From the NCBI GenBank assembly GCA_013423325.1, contig BLJB01000104.1, forward strand, positions 1,300-65,299: a DNA stretch of 64,000 nucleotides, given 5' to 3'. Origin of the DNA: Usnea hakonensis (lineage: Eukaryota; Ascomycota; Lecanoromycetes; Lecanorales; Parmeliaceae). Of the stretch, positions 26,510 to 36,066 are shown one piece after another. How positions within the stretch are numbered: the first letter of the stretch is position 1; every line of letters starts with the position of its first letter. A model generated the notes under the pieces. The model was not told the DNA's origin. It ran no database searches and saw nothing but the letters and a program-made list of their open reading frames with translations. The translations under genes and the position numbers were made by a program.

Positions 26510-26836
26510 GATGCTAATGCTGGATTTTCTACCAAAACTTCTTCAGCAAAGGAAGTCGACTATGTTGTCAATGCTGGTCGGAGGCAAAAGGTACAAATGC
26601 TACAAGTACAGATCAAAGGACACGATTGTGCGACGTTTCATTCAGGTAATTACGAGTACGCCGAAAGGCGTTGGGCCAGAAAAAGTAGTACAAATTGTAC
26701 AGAAGCGATTCGATCATATTGTTGCCACGATACTATACAGACTTTCTCAGGAGCGCTTCCGGTACGGTCCTCCGTATATTGCGTGCTGAGAAATCTCGAA
26801 ATTCTGTTTGGCCAGGCAAAATTCGTACGCCCCTAG
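26510..26836 (+). pseudogene. Possible exon of a small Cys-containing protein
   Basis: A frame open from before 26510 to a TAG at 26834-26836 encodes about 108 residues after a strong acceptor-like 'ttttttcctcag' ending at 26510. It contains GHDC, TNC, SYCCHD and VYC, a spacing seen in small secreted fungal proteins. I cannot find an upstream exon with a start or signal peptide, because the DNA before 26440 is degraded. It may be the surviving 3' exon of an effector-like gene cut off by repeat decay, or chance. No family is recognised. Confidence 0.25.
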
Positions 26837-27054
26837 GTCTTTGCCTTTGTAGGAGTACCATATTCAGTAGCCTTGTCTTTGCATTGGAATGACGTAGCAT
26901 AGTAAATTATATTGACGGAATTGGATAGAAGAACGTCGTTCAGCGATTTCTGGCTGGAGGAAAAAATGGGCCAAAAATGAGCCGCTTACCCGACCCATAG
27001 CAGCCACCCGGCTTAGTATAGATCTAGACCTTTTTTAATTCCATACTTGATATA

Positions 27055-27175
27055 TGTTAGGGAACCGACTAATGAACCGAATCATAATATTTCTTATTGG
27101 TACGAACAATTATGGAGCGAACCGCCAAGCCGCTAGGCCGTAAGGCCGAATAAGGCTTAGCGCCAACCCGGATTA
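27055..27175 (-). repeat. Dispersed repeat, copy C (inverted, diverged)
   Basis: Beginning 'tgttagggaaccgac' at 27055, this segment on the opposite strand resembles the 'ttcggttccctaata' end and the 'tcggcctagcgcc' core of the repeat at 13386-13550. TGTTAGGG is a plausible LTR start, so this may be a solo-LTR fragment. AT-rich RIPed DNA follows to about 27830. Confidence 0.5.
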
Positions 27176-29013
27176 AAACCATAATAATAATAATAGATTT
27201 AGATAGATCGTTATATAGTATCGCCTTAAATACTACGATAATATAAATCTCGAAGTATAACTTTAATCGAAAGATAGAATATATAAATCTAGCTACGTAT
27301 ATTCTCTCTATATTAAAATTTAAAAGTTTTAGTAATTAAGCTAATTATCTCTAACTTAATTTATTACTAATATTAAGCTATAATAGAAGTCTAAACTAAG
27401 CTAATCTATCTTTATAAGAAATCTATTAATATGTTTTATATATTAGATTAAATACTTACTTAAATTATACTAGAAGTATTTTCAAGTTTTTAAGAGATAG
27501 TATTTATTCTTCGCGGAGAGATTAAGTAATAATAAATACGAAAATCTTTTTAGATAATTTCTAGTATTCTTAATAAATTAATACTTACTCTACTTTAAAT
27601 TCATACTATATTTCGTAATATTAATCGACTTAATAATAAATCGTTATAATATATTTTTCTAGAAAAAAGCTAAAATAATAAGATTTTTTTCGAGATTTAT
27701 AGAGAAAAATCTTTTATAAGATCTCTATATTTAGTATATATTTTTTATCTACGTAAATACTTCTAAATCTGTTCTTAATTTTTTTTTTTAATACTATTAA
27801 TTATTATTTCTCCAAATGAAGAAAAACTCGAGGAATAAAATTGGCCTTAAGCTACCTGATAAATAGTACCTAAGTATCATCAAACGTGTCATGAACGGCA
27901 ACATGGCAATAGTCATAATGTATGAGTGGTAGGTAGATGATGAATTCACTAACTATAGAAGCTCGCTCTAAGAAGTAGCTACCAAGCCACTAAGGAAGAC
28001 AATACTAGGTAAGGAAGAAGTAGGAAGCAGCAGCTGCCAAGCTGGAAGTGGCCAATGCGGAAGCCAAGTCAAAACAAATTGATTCTACTAAATTTGTTCG
28101 TTATTATCAAACAGCAATCAAATATACTCTAGAGGATCTACTACTGTGCTGAAAGTGGGCTCAACGGGCCAACGGCACGATATTAGCTAGAGGAGATGAT
28201 CCTTTAATTACTGTGAACGACGTAGGACCGACTACTTTATCGCAAATATTATCAAGAAGAACTCCTTACGCGAACAAAAGCATTAGCTAGGCCCCCGATC
28301 CTTCTCCCGGTGCCACCATGCAAGTCTCTCAGCTGACATTACATGCAAGGAGTCGGTATCGTTCATGTTTGTCGTGCAGAAATTACATCATGAAGCTTCT
28401 TGTGTCGTTCTGGACCACTTCCGGCAGCAAGGGCTTTACCAGACCCTATCGTCCGCGAGCATTCACTACGGAACTACGGCTATTGGCTGCACGTAGTCTT
28501 TGCTCACATGGGTGGGGATGGGAATACCGCATACAGACTGACCCTTCGTTACATCATCTCCGATGCGTAACAGGAGCTGCGCGTACAAGGATACTCAAGC
28601 TCTTATGACAGTATCCGGAAGACCATTCACTAGGCCAGCGCGTCAGGTTCTGGCGTAGCTCCTGCGCTGTAGATGCGTCCGGCATCATCTGATCCGGCAT
28701 GTGGAATAGAGCTATAGAGCGATTGGTCCAGAAACAAGATCAAACCGCATGAAACATTCCATTTCTCGCATCGTTCAGGCTCCCTGTTTAAGCGATTGTA
28801 CCTAGTAATCATTGGGAGGTCAAAGCTGATTTGGGCCAGTGGTCGCATTGAATATGCACTTTACCTGAAGGTGGGCCTTTGTCCTATCTATCATAAAGTT
28901 AACGGCTTTTCCTTTCAAAAGATCTAGGAGTACGTGCACAGTCACAGCTTCGTTCAGCCCCGTTGAAGAGTTGGTGCCGTGCTTATATTACAGCTTCACT
29001 GCTAGAACTCGCA

Positions 29014-30922
29014 ATGTTGGCAATTATCATCGCACTTATCGCTGTCCTTAGCCCATTAGGACCTTCTTGGGGTCCGCATATTGTATTGTCTGCTCCGAAC
29101 GAATATGTGGTCGACCTTGGCTATCAGTTGAACCAGGGGCATACTGTTGTGGTAGCCAGATACCCACTTTCCAATGCTACTGAACTCAAGCTGATCAGGA
29201 GCTCTACCTTTGAATATAGAACGACTCTCTCGTCACTTTCAGAAACATACGTTATGCCGCTCCCCCACTCGGGCCTTTGCGGTTCCTCGCGCCCACTGCA
29301 CCTTCGGTCAACCGCACCCACATTCAAAACGCGGGCGAGGTCATCTGTCCTCAGTCAATCCCATTCTGGTTCATTACACGCACTTCCACTCCGTTCACTG
29401 CCAGCGATATTCCACCTGTAGACCCGCGTACTTCAGAGGACTGCTTGTTCCTCGACGTTTTATTACCTAAGAGCGTCTGGAATACCCGCTACGAGGCGCG
29501 TGCTCCAGTCCTAGTGTGGATCCATGGCGGAGGCTTCGATCTTGGCTGGAAGAACGCTAGCAATGAAGGTTACGGTTTGGTTACAAGAAGCCAGCGATTC
29601 AACAGTGAAGGAGTAATTCTCGTGTCCTTAAACTACCGTTTAGGTCTATTCGTAAGTCATAAGATCATACATGCGGGACCATTTCACAAAGCATCACCCT
29701 TGGCGTGGATTTCTTGCTGACAATAGGCGGAACAGGGCTGGATGAGCGGCGCCGGTGTGACACCAAATGCAGGATTGCTGGACCAACGCTTCGCTCTCGA
29801 GTGGGTCCAAGCTAACATCCGCCATTTCGGCGGTGATCCTTCTCAAGTGACTATCCTAGGCGAATCGGCCGGTGGTACCTCCGTTGAAGCTCACATTGTA
29901 GCGTATGGCGGGACCAGGAGACCCTCTCCGTTCCGAAGAGCTATCGCTCAGAGTCCTTTCTATGCGCCTTATTATCCGCTGCCAGGCTCTCTTGTCGATG
30001 CTGTGCTGAGCTTCGGTAATGTAACTTCGCTCGCAACGCTTCGAAGTATGTCGTCGCCAGATTTGCAGAAGCTGAACGCGCTTCTCGTAGGCAACTCGCA
30101 GCCATACGGAACCTGGACATTCAGTAAATCGCCTTGATTGCCTATCCTTGCACTGCGCTCGCTAAGTCGTTAAATGTAGGCGTCGTAGTCGACGGTACTT
30201 ATGTCCCTGAAACACCGAAGGCACTGCTCCAACAGGGTCGTTTCGACCACTCCCTCTCCGTCATGACCGGACACAACCAGGACGAAGGCTCACTCTTCGT
30301 CCCAAATACCGTGCTCACTAACGATTCATCTTATACGGCTTACTTTGACAATCTATTCAAGCCCGTGACCAACAACCGCACCGTGCTGGGCGAACTCGTC
30401 CAAGAGCTCTACCCTCCCGTCTTCAATGGCTCACAAGGCTATACCACGCAGACAGAGCGTAATAACCTCACCATGGCTGACGCGGCAGTCGTGTGCAACT
30501 CCCGCTACATAAACCAGGCTTCTTTCACTTCTGCGCCCTACGCCTACGAATTTTCCGTACCACCCGCTGTCCATGGGGCCGATCTACCGTACACCTTCTA
30601 TGACTTTGGTGATGTTCCTGGCATCAACACCACCGTGGCAGAGATTATGCAAGGGTACATCTTGCGTTTTGCGGAGACGGGTCAACCCAACGCCCCCGGC
30701 TTACCGGCCTTCCCACGTGCGAGTTCCGGGATGACGGTGCAGAATTCCGACGGCCCCAGCTTGCCAGCCTTTCCCCCCGCGAGCCCCGGGATGATGGTGC
30801 AGAATTTAGGAATCGAGGGAGTGGGGCCGATGCTAGATGAAGGAGGGGTTCGGCAATTGGAGAAGAGATGTCAATTCTGGCTGGACACGCCGTTTCAAGG
30901 AGAAGTTTCTAGCGCGAACTAA
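29014..30922 (+). CDS. Type-B carboxylesterase/lipase (secreted, alpha/beta hydrolase)
   Basis: Hydrolyses carboxylic esters; the natural substrate is unknown. Exons 29014-29151, 29220-29651, 29727-30123, 30180-30922 give 1710 nt, 569 aa, normal for the family. The N-terminus MLAIIIALIAVL is a signal sequence or anchor. Spliced order: NIRYAAPPLGPLRF, SEDCLFLDV, IHGGGFDLG (oxyanion hole), SLNYRLGLF, GGDPSQVTILGESAGG (nucleophile Ser in GESAGG), GHNQDEGS (acid residue), and VHGADLPYTF (catalytic His). The first intron, a 68-nt GTAGCC...ATAG, removes two stops and joins HTVV to NDSLVTF. Near the C-terminus a 60-bp stretch is duplicated in tandem. Flanked by non-coding DNA on both sides, it is not obviously part of the metabolite cluster. 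Confidence 0.9.
30695..30814 (+). repeat. In-frame 60-bp tandem duplication inside the esterase
   Basis: Units 30695-30754 and 30755-30814 encode two versions of GLPAFPRASSGMTVQN / SLPAFPPASPGMMVQN. The reading frame is kept. The copy occurs in the surface-exposed C-terminal part and should be tolerated. Confidence 0.9.
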
Positions 30923-33338
30923 TATAAATCAACGTGGCGAAGTGGGTGAACAAGACGACGTAAGTGTCCTGTTCGAGTTGGGAATAAGATACGCGGGTAC
31001 TGGTTGGTCATGATTAAGCGTAGGAAGTAACAATTAGATTATTGCGCATACGCTCAGGTAATGGCTTTATTGAAGGGCCGCAGCGTATGCCTGGCAAATG
31101 CTGAAAGTCATTCCTTCTTGTTCTTGCCCTCGTTGGTTTTTTTGGTCTATTGCTTGGGTGCAGCCGACAGCTTTATCTTCTTGGCAGTCCGACACGGAAA
31201 TGCTCACCAATCAAATTCTCCAAGGCACTTTGCCTTCACACTAAACCTCGGGTTCGCTTTATCGCGGTTGTTGACTTTCTGTACAACGACCTCACAGCTC
31301 CATTGCGGAATGACTTCCTTTGGCATGGACTTGACTGATTTCCCAAATCGGGCGGTGCTCTCTATGAAATTCTGCAAGAGCTCAATATCAATAGGCTCGA
31401 TTCAAGCGGTCGCTACCCACCTCTGAAGCCAGGAAGAGCAGAAGAATTGATTGGCGAGACCATGTTTGTGAGGGGTCTACCATCGATACCAAAATGTACA
31501 TCGATATGCGCACGGACGGTAGTGGGACTTGACGGGTGAAACCGTTGCAGAATCGGAGCGGGGAAGCCGATTACATCTTGAAGGCAGTAAGTGGACAGTG
31601 TCATCCCGAGTACTGATTGATCTACCAGTCAGAAACGATTTGTCTTCTTTGATTGACATCTGCTTCTGCCACCTGGATCGGGTGAATGTCCTCCATGCAT
31701 ATTGAGCCGACCCGTCCACAAATTGAGGAGCAGATTGAGCGGGGTCGATGCAAGGCCGTAAATTACTCATGAAACGCCTCTCCTATTCCGCGTCGGATCA
31801 TCTAGCTACTTTCCGTGAGATCTGCATAGCAGAGTGTCAAATGTTCCTCTGCAAATGCTGGAGAGGATGCACCAACTATATGGGAACATGGACCTAGGGA
31901 AACCAGCCTGCTACCAAGGCGATTATAATATAATATCGCGTGGGGTGGAAATGAAGCTACTGCCTCCCTTACGCTTGTATGACATATTCGCAATGCTTTT
32001 AGGTACGTAGTACGTACCTTGCCCATTCTCTAATTGACCGCTCTATGTGTCGAAACACAACGACGAGTAAGCGCTAAGCTGCTAATTTTTTGATCGAGTA
32101 GGCCCCTCGCTGCAAAGCTCCTAATCGGGAAGCTCGTTAATGACGAACATGAAGATACTCGCTTCGCATATAGCCATCCCCTCGGTAAAGGCGCACGGAA
32201 GCTCTATGGAGCAGAAGAGCTGCACTATGATATAACAGATCTCGGCACGAATGTAAGGTCGTCGCATAATGTCGAAATGAGAGGCTGGAAGAACAATTGA
32301 TTTTTTGTAATCTAAGAATGTGGAAATACGCAAGGCTGAAAGTCCTGCTACATGTGCATATCGGGGCTATTTGGGGCTAAGGCAATACCAGCGCATCTCG
32401 CAGGACTTTTGTCCAAGTACTTGACTACTAAATAAGACTACGTTGTCAGCCCTTAGGGTGCATTATAGCCCATAATAGGGTGCGCCTTCCATGAAGTGCG
32501 GCACCCTCACCCCATGACCCATTTTTTCGGGCCTTTGGTACAGTGGTTAGTGACCGCCCTGACATACGTGATCTAGGCCTATCTACCTTATGTACTTGAT
32601 TTTTTGGAGCTAAATACTCGAGATACTATATTTTAACATATAAATAATAAAATTAAGCGATAAGTCTATATAAAGATTAAAAAATTAGATTAATAGTAAA
32701 AAATTTCGTATAAAATAATAGTAACTTTAAGAATTAAAGCTTTATTAACTTTATTTATAAATTCGACGAATCGGAATACTTATTACTATATTAGAGAAAT
32801 ATTATAGTAGTATAGATTTTACGCGAAGTCTATAAAGCTAAAAGAACGATAATTAATATAAAGAGAAAAAGAGTATTATAAAATAAGAGTTATTATACTA
32901 AATAAGCGTCCTATCTTCTTTAGACGAATAAACTCTAGTATCTACTATATAACTTATTCGTAATAAATAGTATAAGTATAGAGAATAAACAGTAATATCT
33001 AGATCGTTAAGTCGCTGACTCGCTATATCGAAAGCGAAAATATTACCGTAAAGCTGTCATAAAGAGCTAGATAATACTTAAGTAGATAGTTATACCTGAA
33101 TGAAGTACTTGAATTTTAGTGAGGCCATGGCTAATACTAAGGAATCTTGCGTTACGCACTTATCTTCTGCCGCTAGGACTTCCCGTAGTCCTGATTATGG
33201 CTTGAACTACATCGAAAACGAAAGTGCTGTCGCTGATGAAGAGAATGGTAATAATCCTAGCATTCACACGTCAAAGAAACCCAAGAAACATGAAGAGATT
33301 GGTCTCAAGTGTCTGCGTTCAACGTCTAAGTAAACCGC
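30923..33338. other. Intergenic region with coding-like remnants and a RIP patch
   Basis: No confident gene. Around 31150-31520 two overlapping frames look coding-like in short stretches (for example VRFIAVVDFLYNDL, then ALYEILQELNINRL) but are separated by a frame change and stops, so this may be a decayed gene I cannot identify. 32600-33090 is AT-rich with CpA/TpG loss, a small RIPed repeat. One short ORF at the right end is listed separately. Confidence 0.5.
33100..33333 (+). CDS. Small hypothetical ORF, 77 aa
   Basis: An intact frame from ATG to TAA beginning just after the RIP patch. The product is hydrophilic and Ser/Lys/Glu-rich with a basic SKKPKKHEEIG stretch and no recognised domain. 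It ends 5 bp before the stop of the opposite-strand AtaL-like gene. Codon use looks normal. It may be a small gene, the tail of a transposon-truncated gene, or chance. Confidence 0.25.
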   Translation: MKYLNFSEAMANTKESCVTHLSSAARTSRSPDYGLNYIENESAVADEENGNNPSIHTSKKPKKHEEIGLKCLRSTSK

Positions 33339-34080
33339 CTAGACTTGAACAGGAGCAGAGTCGATAGAAGACTTGCCGATACCATTAAGGACAGAATCGA
33401 CAGAAGATTTGTCAATACCGTCAACGGCAGAGTCGACAGAAGACTTATCATTGCCATCAATGGCAGAATCCAACCGCAAATCTTCCTCCTTCCACTGTTC
33501 CAGCTTGCCATCCTCCTTCCACCTGCGAATCTTCTCTACAGAATCTCGACAGGCACCTCGAGCCAGTGCCGTGTAATTGGTCTCAATCTCCTTGGCTTGC
33601 AGGCTCCCCTTCTCGATGTTGGCCAGCTTGAGCTCGTACATCGCCGTCAGGTAGAGACTCGAATCGTCTTCTCCATCTGCAGCGCCATAAGAGATAATCC
33701 AATCGGAATTCGCGCCAGTTTCCACAGTTGTAGCCAAGACCTTCGCGACAGAGAACCATCGTCAGCGCTGCGGTGGATCAGTACGCGAATCACAGAGCTT
33801 TACTTACGTGGAGATCGTTGGAGATCAAGACATCTTGATCCAGGTGGGCGCCCTTTGCCGTGTGGACTGCTCCGTCTGCGAGCGTCAGGCGGCGACGGAA
33901 ACGTGTCCTTCCTCCCGAGAGCACTTCGCAAGAAGCAACATAATCAGCAAAGTCATTAGGGTTCCTTCCACCACGCTTTATCCCCTGCCAAAGCTCCCAT
34001 GGGGCAAGTTTTGTTTTGGCGCCTTCCACGTTAACGGGAAGGGTGAAGGCAACATTGAATTCGAAAGTAATCGAGGCCAT
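33339..34080 (-). CDS. DUF1857/AtaL-like protein (ETP-cluster type)
   Basis: Small SRPBCC-fold protein of the family named after acetylaranotin biosynthesis protein L; members sit in several ETP clusters and their role is not settled. Exons: 34080-33808 and 33740-33339, with a 67-nt GTAAGT intron in phase 0; 224 aa. N-terminal ITFEFNVAFTLPVN, then LWQGIKRGGRNPNDFADYVASCEVL, then after the intron DWIISYGAADGEDDSSLYLTAMYEL match the family layout. An in-frame ATG at 34131 would add 17 residues; I chose the one nearest the conserved start. The last 43 residues are three copies of a 12-residue repeat absent from the usual family length. It is divergent to the NRPS across a 2-kb spacer holding a TCGGN3CCGA site about 100 bp upstream of this start. 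Confidence 0.82.
33363..33470 (-). repeat. 36-bp tandem repeat encoding an acidic tail of the AtaL-like protein
   Basis: Three in-frame units on the minus strand encode DSAIDGNDKSSV, DSAVDGIDKSSV and DSVLNGIGKSSI. The frame is conserved and substitutions are few, so the array is recent or maintained. Confidence 0.9.
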
Positions 34081-34183
34081 GTTTGGTCCACAGTGTGCCT
34101 TTTGACTTGCAGTCTTTGCTCTTTCTGACATTCATCAAAGTCGTCTCGTAATCGTTGGGGTTTTAATGGGTGCAGAAATATAC

Positions 34184-34194
34184 TCGGCCACCGA
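34184..34194. promoter_or_regulatory. TCGGN3CCGA palindrome (SirZ/GliZ-type site)
   Basis: The sequence TCGGCCACCGA matches exactly the inverted repeat TCGGN3CCGA that was described in promoters of sirodesmin and other ETP cluster genes as the likely target of their Zn2Cys6 activator. It lies 104 bp upstream of the chosen ATG of the AtaL-like gene. I saw no second exact copy in the cluster promoters. Confidence 0.5.
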
Positions 34195-35709
34195 TTCGCC
34201 TGCAGCCTAAGCCAAAATTGACCGAACCGAAATTGGAGTGCACCAAACCTGCCGAAGAACCTGTGTGGATTGGTGCGCTGGAAGCTGGTTGTACCTTTAC
34301 GGCTTCCGTACACGGCTTCCAATTCTGTCTGGTTGTTAAACTCCGATCATCAATCGCTTGGTATATTCCCATACGATCTGATTCAATGACTGCAAGAAGT
34401 ACGGGAAAAGACAACATTTCATGATATTACTTGTGGTAGTGATGCCCGTTTCCTGGGTGGTCTACGGCGCTCTCCGCCCAATCGGTCGCAGCTTGGCAGG
34501 GAAACGAAGAGCTTCCGATAGGGATCGAAGACTAAGGTACATCACATAGATGCTGAACGTATCCGGTTTATACGCCCAATGAGTATCATGGGGAGATTCG
34601 TTGAGTTTCTACCAAGCTTCACGCATGGTTGGACATCTGCTTAGGGTGCGATAGGGTAGGCCCTTGGGGCAGGAGCCCCCAGAAAGTCGCCGAAAGCTGG
34701 TCAGCAAGAAATCGCAGTCATAAGGCGAGGTATCAGCTAGTAACGCTAATATCCACAGATACCTAAGCAACTATACCGTATCATACTGCTATGCTGCATA
34801 ATGTACAACTTCCCTCCTTTCCCTACTGGGTCTCAAGCTACTTCCTGTGTACTCGGAATGCAGTTGCATTGTAGGCCAATTCAAACAGACGCTGAGATCA
34901 AATCCAAGGTACTTATACCACGACGCTAATAACGGACCTGTATCTCTCAGCCAACGCTCTAGCGCTCTTCTAATCCCTGCGAAAGGCATACCTCAATATT
35001 ATCGAAGAAAATATCGCCTTCAACGTGCTCGCATTTAGGGCTATATCTGAGAGTACTCCCTCTGGAAATCAAGTTCGCTCAGAAGTCATATCTAGTCTCT
35101 AGCTAGTCTCTCAATCACTGATTATTGTAGTCCCTATAATTAGAGACACTGGAGCACATTCGCTCTAATGCCTCAAAGCTACTGCTTAGGTGCGGGCAAT
35201 ATCTGCGTTCTATTAGTCGTACATCCTGAAGTCATCCGAATCTGATGGAGAAGTAGTCTTGTCATAGTGCACGTTCCCAGTTATCTGATAACTTTCTAAG
35301 ATGAATGGCGTTCTCAACGGGTTCTCACGAGATTTAATCCCTACATTTGGTATACGCCGAGCAACATGACCGCGTATTGATATCTCGCTCGCAGGCGTCA
35401 TTGGGAATATCGATCTTCTGAAATTTGAGTTGCCGGGAAGGAGGTTCCAGCCCAATGTGGGAGGTTCTTACTTCAATGAGGATCGATTTTCTAGCTCTGA
35501 TCTCTTGATTGGGTGCTGGTTCCAAAGCCCCGATAGCTCGTTCCGGTTGATATTCGTCAACTGGGAGGGTATCTTGTTTCTCATATTCTTACTCCGAATG
35601 GGCTCGACGGTGTGCCTTCTGCATCATGATTAACGCCTAGGTTTCTTGAGGGAATACAAGCCTTCGGACTTTTGCCTCGGGCGCGCATCTCCTGTATTTA
35701 TTCGCCGTA

Positions 35710-35716
35710 CGGTCCG
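35710..35716. promoter_or_regulatory. CGGTCCG site upstream of the NRPS
   Basis: Inverted CGG half-sites spaced by one base, a layout used by some Zn2Cys6 factors. 351 bp before the NRPS ATG. The same heptamer occurs in two other cluster intergenic regions. Confidence 0.4.
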
Positions 35717-36066
35717 GATTTTCTTTACCTGGGGTTCAGACTTGTGTAAGACCCAACGGAATTGACGTGGCGATCAGAAGAACAATGGAGAACACTACTC
35801 ACTGGACTCAGAGGACCTTTGACCCCCACATCTACCTCATGAAAGAAAGGATAATTCGGCCCGTGCAAACCTAAGGGACTTGACGTGAATCCGGAGTTCA
35901 TCTCAGCTACTTCCACTATTTATCATCGAGGTCATACTCTCGTATCATCAGCTCTCTGGCCTTTCATTGCTATTGTAACGTTGGAGACTCTCGAGTTTAT
36001 ATGTCAGTACTCACCATCCTTTACTACAGCTTAATCAAGTGAAAGAGCTGGTAGCAGAGCAACGCT

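Larger units (their letters stand above)
25603..28962. other. Long intergenic region, partly RIP-affected
   Basis: About 3.4 kb without a confident gene. 25860-26460 is moderately AT-rich, and 27180-27830 is strongly AT-rich and lacks CpA and TpG. 27850-28300 looks like old coding DNA: one frame reads EAAAAKLEVANAEAKSKQ, like the coiled-coil segments of fungal transposase ORFs, but stops interrupt it. A short triplicated 11-mer 'cggtgtcatt.' lies at about 25831-25863. Two possible gene or repeat fragments are listed separately. Confidence 0.55.
34081..36066. promoter_or_regulatory. Divergent spacer between AtaL-like gene and NRPS
   Basis: About 2 kb with no supported gene and no sign of an adenylation domain in any frame. 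It should contain both promoters. Two candidate regulator sites are listed: TCGGCCACCGA near the AtaL-like start and CGGTCCG 351 bp before the NRPS start. Base composition is normal and RIP is not evident. Confidence 0.5.

Noticed and set aside
28963..29421. Esterase start at 28963 and an unspliced N-terminus
   Set aside because: The codon at 28963 is TTG. The unspliced frame loses NIRYAAPP; an intron at 29152-29219 restores it.
33345..33959. A 204-aa plus-strand ORF
   Set aside because: It is the shadow of the AtaL-like gene and runs across its intron and its 36-bp repeats; composition is not protein-like.
34081..36066. A hidden first adenylation domain upstream of the NRPS
   Set aside because: No A-domain core motif can be read in any frame of this 2-kb spacer, and no long frame exists.
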